A DNA stretch of 61,532 nt, taken from Myxococcota bacterium. Lineage in GTDB: Bacteria; Myxococcota_A; UBA9160; UBA4427. Positions 17,065-25,773 of the stretch are shown in pieces. Where the stretch lies: the NCBI GenBank assembly GCA_028823175.1, contig JAPKBZ010000020.1, positions 1-61,532 on the forward strand, given 5' to 3'. The notes under the pieces are model-generated. The model was not told the DNA's origin. It did no database searches and saw only the letters and a program-made list of their open reading frames with translations. The translations under genes and the position numbers were made by a program. Numbering within the stretch: the stretch's first letter is position 1; every line of letters starts with the position of its first letter.

Positions 17065-17637
17065 CTACCTCGCTCGTCTCGGGTCCCAGCGCATTTGGAG
17101 ATCGATCGCGATGGCCCGCAAGATCGCCGATGCCCCCTGGTGCTCGGTCCGAGCAAAGGGGCGGCTTCGGTCCTGACCGGCATCCTCCAGAGGTTGGCGA
17201 TACCAGGGAAGAAGGGCCTCCGGAAGCGCCGCGACGGGCCACCACTCCACCCAAGGCGTCTCGCGACTCGTCCGCAGTTCGCCCGCGACGATACGACATC
17301 GATAGATCCGCGCCGTGTGGGGTCGAAAGCCGGTTCGCGTGTAGTCGCCCACACGGCGTTCGACCTCGACCTGAAAGCCGGTTTCCTCCTCGACCTCTCT
17401 CGCCAGGGCCTGCTCGGGGGTTTCGCCGAGTTCGAGGCCACCCCCCGGCAACTCCCAACCCCGGATATCCGAGCGCACAGAGAGCAGGACCTCGCCGCCG
17501 CCCTCCCCTGGCCGCGTCACGACCGCTTGAACCACCGTCAGGGGTTCGGTCTCGACGAGAAGCGGCGAGACGAGCCCCCACCAGGCCGTCCGCAAATAGG
17601 TCTTGGGAATCCTCGACAGGGAACCGAGGCGTTTCAC
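17065..17637 (-). CDS. NUDIX hydrolase
   Basis: 190 aa from a GTG located 2 nt after the hisG stop. The Nudix box is complete: GGGLELGETPEQALAREVEE plus ETGF (G-x5-E-x7-REUxEExGU), at about residues 65-88. These enzymes hydrolyse nucleoside diphosphates linked to another group. Position as the third gene behind hisI-hisG suggests co-transcription, but I see no reason to link its substrate to histidine synthesis. Confidence 0.85.
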   Translation of the reverse strand: MKRLGSLSRIPKTYLRTAWWGLVSPLLVETEPLTVVQAVVTRPGEGGGEVLLSVRSDIRGWELPGGGLELGETPEQALAREVEEETGFQVEVERRVGDYTRTGFRPHTARIYRCRIVAGELRTSRETPWVEWWPVAALPEALLPWYRQPLEDAGQDRSRPFARTEHQGASAILRAIAIDLQMRWDPRRAR

Positions 17638-17639
17638 GT

Positions 17640-18518
17640 TCAGTCGATGATCTTGTTGACCGGGGTTTCGACGATCACCCGGGCGCCGGCCTCGGAAAGT
17701 TTCGGGATCAGTTCCCTGACCTTCTCCTCCTCGATGATTACGAACACGTCGACCCAGTTCTCATCGGAAAGCGGGGAGAGGGTGGGGGCGGTATCGGGAA
17801 GCAGGCCAAGAATCTTGTCCAGGGATTCCCGGGGCACGTTCATCGAGAGCCCCACCCGGGTGGCGGCGGCGATGGCGGCGGTCAAGAGCATCAGCATTCG
17901 ATCCATTTTCCCGCGTTTCCATCCGTCGGCCGCGGCCTCCCGATTGGCAACGAAGCGCGGAGTACTTTCGAGCAGGGTGTCGAGCACCTTCAGATTATTG
18001 GCCCTCAGGCTCGACCCTGTTTCGGTGACGTCGACGATCGCGTCCGCCAGTACGGGGGGCTTCACCTCGGTCGCTCCCCAGGAAAATTCCAATTGGGCCT
18101 CGACGCCCTGGGCCGAGAAGTAGCGCTCGGTCAGCCCCATCACCTCGGTCGCGATTCGTTTTCCGGCCAGGTCGCTCGCGGAAGTGAAGGGAGAGCCGTC
18201 CTTGACCGCCAGAATCCAGCGCACTGCCCCGTAATTGGGCCAAGGCGCTCGAAGATCAGCCAATTCCTCGACCTGGGCACCGCTTTCGATGACCCAATCA
18301 AGCCCGGTAATTCCACAATCCATGACACCTTGCTCGATATAGCGAGCCATCTCTTGGGGCCGGATCAGGATGCATTCGATCTCGGGATCATTGATCGAGG
18401 GGTAATAGGAGCGAGAGGCCACCCGAATGTCGAAACCCGCCTTCGCGAAGAGCTCGAGCGTCGTCTTTTGGAGGCTGCCTTTGGGCAGAGCGAGGCGTAA
18501 TTTCCTGTCTTCGCTCAT
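17640..18518 (-). CDS. hisG: ATP phosphoribosyltransferase, long form (HisG)
   Basis: 292 aa; catalyses the first step of histidine synthesis (ATP + PRPP). The N-terminal [18 protein letters not shown] at about residue 70, and the PRPP-loop region [22 protein letters not shown] are diagnostic. The extra ~75 residues after residue 215 (ending in [14 protein letters not shown]) are the ACT-like regulatory domain, so this is the long, histidine-inhibited form that needs no HisZ. Coupled to hisI by an ATGA overlap. Confidence 0.95.
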   Translation of the reverse strand: MSEDRKLRLALPKGSLQKTTLELFAKAGFDIRVASRSYYPSINDPEIECILIRPQEMARYIEQGVMDCGITGLDWVIESGAQVEELADLRAPWPNYGAVRWILAVKDGSPFTSASDLAGKRIATEVMGLTERYFSAQGVEAQLEFSWGATEVKPPVLADAIVDVTETGSSLRANNLKVLDTLLESTPRFVANREAAADGWKRGKMDRMLMLLTAAIAAATRVGLSMNVPRESLDKILGLLPDTAPTLSPLSDENWVDVFVIIEEEKVRELIPKLSEAGARVIVETPVNKIID

Positions 18519-18901
18519 TTTCCGTAGACCTTCTCTGGATCGAAGACCTGGACGCCGACATCCGTCACCGAGCCACCTTCGATCTTTCGGAAGAAGCAGC
18601 TTCGCTTCCCGGTGTGGCAGGCTGCATCTCCCACCTGCTGCACCTTCATCAATACGGCGTCTCCATCACAGTCGATATAGAGAGACTCGACGCGCTGCAC
18701 GTTTCCGCTTTCCTCGCCCTTATGCCACAGCTTCTTCCGGCTGCGGCTCCAGTAGACGGCCTCACCGCAGGCCACGGTACGCCGAAAAGATTCCTCGTTC
18801 ATGTTCGCGACCATGAGGATCTCGCCCGTCACCGCATCCTGGGCGATCGCCGTCACGAGCCCTCCCGACTTGGAGAAATCCAGCAGCTCAGTGGGATCCA
18901 T
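18515..18901 (-). CDS. hisI: phosphoribosyl-AMP cyclohydrolase (HisI)
   Basis: 128 aa, stand-alone cyclohydrolase without the HisE pyrophosphatase domain. Third step of histidine synthesis. Recognisable blocks: [34 protein letters not shown], the metal-binding DCDGDAVL, and [11 protein letters not shown] with both zinc-ligand cysteines. AGAGGA lies about 10 nt upstream of the ATG. Heads the hisI-hisG-NUDIX unit. Confidence 0.95.
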   Translation of the reverse strand: MDPTELLDFSKSGGLVTAIAQDAVTGEILMVANMNEESFRRTVACGEAVYWSRSRKKLWHKGEESGNVQRVESLYIDCDGDAVLMKVQQVGDAACHTGKRSCFFRKIEGGSVTDVGVQVFDPEKVYGK

Positions 18902-18988
18902 GGAGCTTAGTTCCTCTTAGAGGTCCCTCGGAAACGGCCAGATGCGCGCAAATTTGGGCGGCCGCCCCGGGAGCGTGAGGCGCAGACC

Positions 18989-21703
18989 CTACCGACCCGC
19001 CGCCAAGCGCGCCAGAAGTTCATGGAGATCCCCAAGAGAGCTCCACGCCTCCCCGGGGGCGTATTCGGCCTTGGAAGCCCCCTGCATCTCGTCCTTTCGA
19101 GCCAGTCCGCCCCGGGCAACCAGGAGCTCGAGGGCATTCGTGAAACTCGCCTCGTTGGCCGCCTCGGGATGGCCGGAGAGGCCCAGGAGCTGGGCGTTCT
19201 CGAGCAGCGAAGAACCCCGCTCGATGACTTCGTCGCGGCTGATCTCGCCCCCCGCATCGATCACCACCCGACAGGTCGCTTCGTAGCACTCGACGACACC
19301 CCGGGTCTGCAGGTCGAGGCACGTCAGAATGGCCTCGCCTCCAGGTGTCACCCGGACCGCCTCCCCTTCCTGCTCGATCCAGCCCGAGGCCTCGAAGAAG
19401 CCCAACCACCGGACCACCGCGGCCTCGCCGGCTTCCTCGCTCGGTGTGAAATACTCGCGATAGAGGAGTTCGCGCCAGACTAGAGCGTCTTCGAAGAGAT
19501 CCTTGGATGTTGCGCCCGCGCGGAGGGAACGAGCGAGGATGCTCGGAACCCCCAGGTAGTGGACGATTGAATTTCGGTAGATATCCAGCGCGCGGCGCTT
19601 GCTCGGCTCGAAATAGATAATCTCGCCCTTCGAATCGGGAGCGGACTTGGCCAGATCGCCTCGAATCATGAACGCAATCGACTCTTCGAAACTACCCTGA
19701 TCCGCCCTCAGCGCCCTAGTGATCTCCGCCTGCCCAAGCAGAAGCAGGTCTACAAGCTGTCGCATTCGGATCACCAAATCCGACCGCAAAAGACCGGTGT
19801 GCGCGGTTCCCATCAGGGCCGCCGAGGCGACGGATGTCGCATTGACTATTACCGACCAGTTGATCCGCTCGACCAGGCGATGGCCAAGGCCTTCGATGAA
19901 CACGCGCTTTTCTTCCTCGATGCGCTCGACTGTGCCCTCGAGAAGTGCCGCCTCGCCTCGAGCCGACATCTCTGCTGGCAGTTCGCTGCGAACCAGGCTT
20001 TCGAACTCTTGGCGTCGATCGCCGAGTGCGTCGGCGAGCGAAATTGGCTCGCCGAAGCTGACATGGACCGATCCGAATCTCTTCTTCAGGAATTTCCGGG
20101 CGCGGAAGAGCGCGAGCGTGCTCTCCTTGGACTTCTTCCCCCCCTCCAATTCGTCGACCATGCCGCCCTCCTCCACCAGGCGCTCGTAGGTCAGGGCTAT
20201 GGGAACGAAAAAGAGATCTCTCCGTGAACACTCGAGGAAGGCGTCCAGATCCCAACTGAGCATTCCTAACCTTGGCTTCATGGTCTTGCCCGTACGCGAG
20301 CGACCGCCCTCGATAAAGAATTCCTGGGTAAATCCCTCGCGTACGAGATAAGCCACATAGGCCCGGAAGACCTGCTTGTAGAGCGGGTCGTCGAAGGATC
20401 GACGCAAGTAAAAAGCCCCTGCCATCCTAAAGATCAGGCCGAATGGACCAAATGCCATATTCTCCCGAGCCGCGATATGGGGCGGCACGAGATAGCTGTT
20501 ATAGAAGAGCAACGAAACGATGAGGAAATCGAAATACGATCGATGGTTCGGGACCAGCACCAAAGGGTGGCGTTTCGCATAGTCGGCCACTTTGTCGAGG
20601 CCCCGGGTCTCCACACTCGAAAAGAGTCGCCGGATGAGCACTCCGACCGCGAGGGACAGGGCCGCCAGGAGAGTTGAATTCATACGAGCGGCAATCTCGC
20701 GATACGCTTTGGCTACATCCTTTTCGGCCTTCTCCACCGAGCCACGTTTTTCCATCGCACGCTCGCGGATCGCGGCCTGAACCCCCTTGTCGGCCATGAT
20801 GTCGCCAAGCACCCGCTGGGCCGAGCGAAGGGTCGGCCCTTCGACGACCTTTTCTGCACGGTAGAGATAAATCAAAATCGAGCGACGAACCGTTCGTGCC
20901 ACGCGCTCCTGACCGTCGTCGCGATGCTCCGCCATATAATGAGCCAGGTCGATAGGCTCGCCGATCTTCACCGAAAGACTTCGGTACGTCAGGAGAAACG
21001 AAGCCACCTTGGCAAGATCAGACGGCCTGGAAAGAGACCCGTAATCGAGATTCAGAAAACGGTTGCCCGTTCTCGGCCCCTTCCGCCAGAAGAGCGAGAG
21101 GGGAACGACAAAGACCTCTTTCCCGCCGTTTCGGACTTCGCGAACGACCTCCTGAACCAGGTCGAACTCGTCCTGACGATGGCGAAGGTTCCAGAGACCA
21201 CGCCAGAAGGTTTGGAGCCTCTGGGTGCGGAGAAAAAGAAAAAGGGAAGCGTCTCCCTGGGAGAGCTGGCGAACCTTGTGTTGGTCCTCTTCGTGCTCCA
21301 CCGCCCGCGATCGTCCGCGCTTCCGGCTCAAGAGCGAACGAATAATCTCGGGGACTGGGCGATAAATCGTGAAGTAGATGCCGTTGGCAAAACTCGAAAG
21401 CCTCAGCCCCTCCCGCAAGAAAAGAGTGTTAAAGAGGAGATAGTCGAGGCGGCTCGAATACCGCATGACGTAGACGATCGAGCCGCGCTTCTCGAGCTCA
21501 CGCAGACGTCCCGCGGCTTCGTCGCCGAGGTCAAAATGGCGCAAGTAGCGCTTGGCGAACCAGCGGAAGAAGAAATTGAAGCGAGGTGTCATCGCCGAAT
21601 AGGGATCGGCCAGCGGGGAGAGCCCTGGCGTACGCGGATCTGCCGAGAAAGCCTCCGACGGAGAGGCAGTCTCGGCTACCCGGTCGTGGTTTTCTTCAGT
21701 CAT
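18989..21703 (-). CDS. plsB: glycerol-3-phosphate acyltransferase PlsB
   Basis: 904 aa (E. coli PlsB is 807). Transfers a fatty acyl group to sn-glycerol-3-phosphate, starting phospholipid synthesis at the inner membrane. The HX4D catalytic motif is NHRSYFD at residues 386-392. The other acyltransferase blocks follow: FYLRRSFDDPLYK, FIEGGRSRTGKTMKPRLGML and FVPIALTYERLVE. An N-terminal degenerate acyltransferase-like segment (residues 70-260) is also typical of PlsB. The C-terminal ~250 residues are helical, as in the family. Monocistronic in appearance. Confidence 0.9.
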   Translation of the reverse strand: MTEENHDRVAETASPSEAFSADPRTPGLSPLADPYSAMTPRFNFFFRWFAKRYLRHFDLGDEAAGRLRELEKRGSIVYVMRYSSRLDYLLFNTLFLREGLRLSSFANGIYFTIYRPVPEIIRSLLSRKRGRSRAVEHEEDQHKVRQLSQGDASLFLFLRTQRLQTFWRGLWNLRHRQDEFDLVQEVVREVRNGGKEVFVVPLSLFWRKGPRTGNRFLNLDYGSLSRPSDLAKVASFLLTYRSLSVKIGEPIDLAHYMAEHRDDGQERVARTVRRSILIYLYRAEKVVEGPTLRSAQRVLGDIMADKGVQAAIRERAMEKRGSVEKAEKDVAKAYREIAARMNSTLLAALSLAVGVLIRRLFSSVETRGLDKVADYAKRHPLVLVPNHRSYFDFLIVSLLFYNSYLVPPHIAARENMAFGPFGLIFRMAGAFYLRRSFDDPLYKQVFRAYVAYLVREGFTQEFFIEGGRSRTGKTMKPRLGMLSWDLDAFLECSRRDLFFVPIALTYERLVEEGGMVDELEGGKKSKESTLALFRARKFLKKRFGSVHVSFGEPISLADALGDRRQEFESLVRSELPAEMSARGEAALLEGTVERIEEEKRVFIEGLGHRLVERINWSVIVNATSVASAALMGTAHTGLLRSDLVIRMRQLVDLLLLGQAEITRALRADQGSFEESIAFMIRGDLAKSAPDSKGEIIYFEPSKRRALDIYRNSIVHYLGVPSILARSLRAGATSKDLFEDALVWRELLYREYFTPSEEAGEAAVVRWLGFFEASGWIEQEGEAVRVTPGGEAILTCLDLQTRGVVECYEATCRVVIDAGGEISRDEVIERGSSLLENAQLLGLSGHPEAANEASFTNALELLVARGGLARKDEMQGASKAEYAPGEAWSSLGDLHELLARLAAGR

Positions 21704-21840
21704 ACTGACCGATGTGTACCATGCGCCCTCCCCGGGAGCAACGCGTAGGGCGAAACGCCCCGAGCGGCCAAACCCGCTTTGCCGAGCACAGAGCAGGCGC
21801 GGCGATAGAGCCGGCCCTCACGCAAAGCTTGCACGCACGA

Positions 21841-22707
21841 TCAGTTTTCGGACATCAGAATTCCGCCTGGCTTCATAGCCTCAGCAACCTCCTCGGGTGT
21901 CCACATACCGCCCTCTTCATGCTTGGTAATCCCCGGAGTGGTGACCACCTTCATTTCGGCGATCCGGCCGCCTCCGCAGAAGAACGTGTTGCCCGTCATG
22001 TCCTTCGACAGGTCGCTCGCGAGGAAGGTCAGGAGGGGCGAGATCAACTCCGGCGCCATCTTCTCCTTCATGGCTTCGGCATTGAATCCGGGCAGGTCCT
22101 CGGTGAGTCGCGTCAACGCGGCGGGAGCGAGGATAAAGCAGCGGATTCCGTACTTCTTTCCCTCGATGGCCAAGCAACGGGTAAAGCCCGCAATGCCCGC
22201 CTTCGCGGCGCCGTAATTGCACTGGCCAAAATTTCCGTTCAAGCCCGAGGTCGAAGAAGTGTTGATCACCACACCACCGCTACCGCTCTCTTTCATGTGA
22301 TTGAAAATCGGGCGAGTCACACAATAAGTTCCCTTCAGGTGAACCGCGATGACGGGATCCCAAAGTTCCTCGGTGGTGTTCGAAAAAGACTTGTCGCGCA
22401 AAATGCCCGCGTTGTTGATGACGCAGTCAACCCTGCCAAAGGCTTGAAGAGCCGTCTTCAGAATGCCTTCGCCACCCTCCACGCTCGCGACGTTGTCGTA
22501 GTTGGCCACGCCCTCGGCGCCGAGTCCCTTAACCTCGTCCACCACCAGATCCGCCATAGCGCTCCCGCCGCCCGTTCCATCCCGCGCGCCGCCGAGATCG
22601 TTGACAACGATTGCCGCGCCTTCCTTGGCCATAGCCAGTGCATATTCCCGGCCAATCCCACCACCGGCTCCCGTAATCACCACGACTTTCCCGTCGAGCA
22701 AGCCCAT
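21841..22707 (-). CDS. short-chain dehydrogenase, MFE-2/HSD17B4-like 3-hydroxyacyl-CoA dehydrogenase type
   Basis: 288 aa. Rossmann start VVVITGAGGGIGREYALAMAKEGA, then NDLGGARDGTGGG and a loop typical of the dehydrogenase half of peroxisomal multifunctional enzyme 2, NNAGILRD, catalytic Ser in NTSSTSG, and YGAAK as the Tyr-x3-Lys pair. MFE-2-type members oxidise (3R)-hydroxyacyl-CoA with NAD. GAGGAG lies 8 nt before the ATG. There is no fused hydratase or SCP2 domain here. Substrate is inferred from family likeness only. Confidence 0.85.
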   Translation of the reverse strand: MGLLDGKVVVITGAGGGIGREYALAMAKEGAAIVVNDLGGARDGTGGGSAMADLVVDEVKGLGAEGVANYDNVASVEGGEGILKTALQAFGRVDCVINNAGILRDKSFSNTTEELWDPVIAVHLKGTYCVTRPIFNHMKESGSGGVVINTSSTSGLNGNFGQCNYGAAKAGIAGFTRCLAIEGKKYGIRCFILAPAALTRLTEDLPGFNAEAMKEKMAPELISPLLTFLASDLSKDMTGNTFFCGGGRIAEMKVVTTPGITKHEEGGMWTPEEVAEAMKPGGILMSEN

Positions 22708-22850
22708 TGCAGATACTCCTCTGAGGCTGGATCAACCGAAAGCGGGGTTCTCTACCGCGTCCGTTCCAAGCCGAGAGAGGAGCCTAGCCAAGGCCCCACT
22801 CGGGCTTCAAGCCGGCTTCAGGCACACCCCCCGGGCGGGCGGCGAGGTGG

Positions 22851-23717
22851 CTAACGGAACAGGATCGTCCGCAAGCGAGACAGGGGTTGGAATCCAAGGC
22901 CGCCGTAGAGGCCCAGGGCCGGCTGGTTCCCCTCGACCACGGCCAACTGAACGTGCTCGGCACCCGCCGCGACGGCCTCGCGCACCATTCCCTGCATCCC
23001 CGCGCGGCCATATCCCCGACGGCGCTGCTCTGGCCAAGTGTAGACGCCTTGGATCAACCAACCTTCCGGGCGGCGCACATCGGCATAGCCGACGAAGACG
23101 AGCTGCCCCTCGACTTCGAGCAGCCTCGCCTGCCCCATTCGATTCTCCACCCACCGGCGAAATCCGTGGGGGTCGCCGCGAAAGGGATCGGGACGATTTT
23201 CCTCGCGCAGACTGGAGCGGGCCGCGTAGACCAGATCCTCCAGATCGTCGGGCTTCGCTCGCCGAAGACAGTCCCCTGTCTCGGTTTGGGGGCACGTTCG
23301 GGAGGAGTCCGCTGCCGCAAGCACGTAGGCCTCTTCGTAGCGATCGAGTACAGCACGGCGTCCCCGAGCGTGAAGCTTTTCCCAGATCAGATCGACCATG
23401 CTCGACTGGCTCTTGATCAACCCGCTATCCATGCTCGAGAGAAATGGTATCACCGCCTCGAGCCCCGCCTCGCTGATCTCGGCCTCGAGCACCATGCAGG
23501 GGCGCAGGGAAGCGATCCCCAGAACCCCCAATTCCGACCGAGCCACGACTGCCTCGGGAGAATCGAAACCGCCCCCAGGCCAGGGCACACCCCCCCCGAT
23601 CAGATCGAGGAGCAGGAGGTTGTGCCGAGGCTCTCGCCGAAGGCGGCGGACTACTTCCACCACCTCGCCCGGGGCCATTCGGCCCACGCGAACCTCGGAG
23701 GGGACCCCGAGCGTCAC
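22851..23717 (-). CDS. GNAT-family N-acetyltransferase (two-domain)
   Basis: 288 aa from a GTG overlapping the upstream stop (GTGA). The C-terminal half is a GNAT fold: acetyl-CoA-binding WPEQRRRGYGRAGM at about residue 228, and the late VVEGNQPALGLYGGLGF. The N-terminal half (LRREPRHNLLLLDLI ... ) resembles the DUF4081-type domain seen in actinobacterial GNATs. Acceptor unknown. Tight coupling to a biotin-carrier-like protein is noteworthy. Confidence 0.8.
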   Translation of the reverse strand: MTLGVPSEVRVGRMAPGEVVEVVRRLRREPRHNLLLLDLIGGGVPWPGGGFDSPEAVVARSELGVLGIASLRPCMVLEAEISEAGLEAVIPFLSSMDSGLIKSQSSMVDLIWEKLHARGRRAVLDRYEEAYVLAAADSSRTCPQTETGDCLRRAKPDDLEDLVYAARSSLREENRPDPFRGDPHGFRRWVENRMGQARLLEVEGQLVFVGYADVRRPEGWLIQGVYTWPEQRRRGYGRAGMQGMVREAVAAGAEHVQLAVVEGNQPALGLYGGLGFQPLSRLRTILFR

Positions 23718-23932
23718 TCGCTCTCGATCAACACCAGCACGGTGCCCTCTTCAACGGTCGCCCCCTCCTCGACCTTGACCGCGCGCACGACGCCGGCGCA
23801 GGGAGCCTCCACGGGAATTTCCATTTTCATCGATTCGAGAATCAGGAGGACCTGCTCCTCTTCGACTCGATCGCCCACCGCCGCCTCAATCTTCCAGACA
23901 CTGCCAGCGATCTCTGCCTCGATCTCAAGCAA
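23714..23932 (-). CDS. small biotin/lipoyl attachment protein (BCCP-like)
   Basis: 72 aa, starting at a TTG with a GGGAGG 7 nt upstream; the frame is open further upstream to 24019, but that part has no similarity. The whole protein is one biotinyl domain: two half-motif hairpins with ESMKMEIPV (biotinyl Lys36) at the turn. This is the minimal form, like the 71-aa biotinylated proteins of actinobacteria, rather than full acetyl-CoA carboxylase BCCP. Its carboxylase partners are not in this window. Divergent from ffh. Confidence 0.85.
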   Translation of the reverse strand: MLEIEAEIAGSVWKIEAAVGDRVEEEQVLLILESMKMEIPVEAPCAGVVRAVKVEEGATVEEGTVLVLIESE

Positions 23933-24067
23933 ATTCTGCCCTCCCTCTCTTATTTGCCACCCAAGCCCGGGGAAAAGAGGATGCACCCCTGGACCCTTCC
24001 GGGCAAGAGCACAGGGCATCCCGGAAACCCGATAGGCTGCTAAGATCCGGCGCCACCGGGAGGAATC

Positions 24068-25606
24068 GTGCTCGAAACCGTAAGCCAGGGCTTCCAGTCA
24101 GCCACCGAACGACTTCGGGGTGTTCGAGAACTCCACGAGTCGAATATCGACGAGGCCCTCGCCAACGTCCGCGCGTCGCTGCTCGAGGCCGACGTCGACT
24201 TCACCGTGGTCAAGGGGTTCCTGGCTCGGGTCAAGGAACGGGCCCTCGGCGAGAAGGTCGAAACCCGGGTCCGAGACGCCTCGGGCCAAATGGTCAAGAT
24301 CACTCCGGGCCAGCATTTCGTGAAGGCCTGCGAGAACGAACTCGTCGAACTGATGGGCCCGGTGGACACCTCCCTCGCCCGGGATGCTGGCGCCACTTCC
24401 ATCATGCTCGCCGGCCTGCAGGGTGTGGGCAAGACCACCGTGGCCGCCAAACTCGCGCGGCATCTGCAAAAACAGGGGCGGCGGCCCCTGCTCGTCGCAG
24501 CGGATGTTTACCGACCAGCAGCGGTCCAGCAGTTGATCACCCTGGGCGAGTCCATCGACGTACCCGTTCACAGCGGTGCCGAGGGCGAATCTCCCCCCAG
24601 CATCTGCCAAGAAGCGTTCAAGCGAGCCCGGCGCGAAGGCCTGGACGCCATCATCTACGACACCGCCGGACGCTTGGCGCTGGACGACAACCTGATGACG
24701 GAGCTCGAGGAGATCATTGCCTCTGTAGCGCCGGCCAACACCCTTCTCGTCTGCGATTCGCTGATGGGGCGGGATTCCGTCAATGTCGCCCAGGCCTTCT
24801 CCGAGCGAATCAAACTCGACGGCGTCGTCCTGACGAAACTCGATGGTGATGCTCGGGGAGGCGCCGCCCTCGCCATCAAGGCGGTCACGGGCGTGCCCAT
24901 CAAGTTCCTCGGCACTGGCGAGACCGTCGATCGACTCGAGGAATTCCGACCCGAGGGGCTGGCCTCACGAATCCTCGGGATGGGAGATGTAGTCGGACTC
25001 GTCAAGGATTTCGAGGGAATCGTCGACGAAAAGCAGGCCGAGGCCGACGCCGAGCGCATTCTGAAGGGGCAGTTCACCCTGGATGATCTCCTGACCCAAC
25101 TCCGAACCATCCAGAAAATGGGCCCCCTGCGCGAAGTTTTCGCCAAGATGCCCATGTTCGGCTCGATGGCGGACCAGGTTGAGGAGGGGGATCTCTCCAA
25201 GGTCGAATCGATGATCCACTCGATGACCCGACAGGAACGCGGTTCCCCGAACATCATCAACAAGAGCCGTGCCCAGAGAATCGCCGGGGGCAGTGGTCGC
25301 AAGCCCAAGGACGTCCTCGACCTGGTCGAGCGTTTCAAACAAATGCGCGAAATGATGGGCTCCCTCGGCAAACCCGGCGGCCTGCTCTCTCGAATTCCCG
25401 GCATGGGTCAGATGATGGGCGGCGGAGCGGGCGAGATGGACCCGAGCGCGCTTCTCGCTGGCGGCGGAATGCCCGGCATGAACCCGATGCTCGGCGGCGC
25501 GGTCCAACCCCGAAGCCAAAAGGCGAATCAGCAGCGCAAGAACAAGCGCCAACAGGCTCGCAAGTCGCGACAAAAGAGCCGGAGCAAGAAAAAGAAGAAA
25601 AAGTAG
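24068..25606 (+). CDS. ffh: signal recognition particle protein Ffh
   Basis: 512 aa from a GTG directly after GGGAGGAA. SRP54 homologue: N domain (LETVSQGFQSATERLRG), G domain with GLQGVGKTT (G1), DTAGR (G3) and TKLDGD (G4), and a Met-rich M domain (residues ~330-470; MREMMGSL, IPGMGQMMGG) that binds 4.5S RNA and signal sequences. The C-terminus is an unusually basic tail ending in six lysines. A 4.5S RNA gene was not found here. Confidence 0.96.
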   Translation: MLETVSQGFQSATERLRGVRELHESNIDEALANVRASLLEADVDFTVVKGFLARVKERALGEKVETRVRDASGQMVKITPGQHFVKACENELVELMGPVDTSLARDAGATSIMLAGLQGVGKTTVAAKLARHLQKQGRRPLLVAADVYRPAAVQQLITLGESIDVPVHSGAEGESPPSICQEAFKRARREGLDAIIYDTAGRLALDDNLMTELEEIIASVAPANTLLVCDSLMGRDSVNVAQAFSERIKLDGVVLTKLDGDARGGAALAIKAVTGVPIKFLGTGETVDRLEEFRPEGLASRILGMGDVVGLVKDFEGIVDEKQAEADAERILKGQFTLDDLLTQLRTIQKMGPLREVFAKMPMFGSMADQVEEGDLSKVESMIHSMTRQERGSPNIINKSRAQRIAGGSGRKPKDVLDLVERFKQMREMMGSLGKPGGLLSRIPGMGQMMGGGAGEMDPSALLAGGGMPGMNPMLGGAVQPRSQKANQQRKNKRQQARKSRQKSRSKKKKKK

Positions 25607-25773
25607 ACAACCCCTCCTTCGGCGCGGAACCAGAAGTCATCGGGCGGGGACGGAGGACAGAATTGGGGTGGTGTTTGGCGGAGTCAGGAACGAGTGATCT
25701 ATTCCCCCGCCTTCCCAAAAACCCAGGCCGGCCATCAGCGATAATCCCCAGCCGATCTCTGCATACGAGGATC

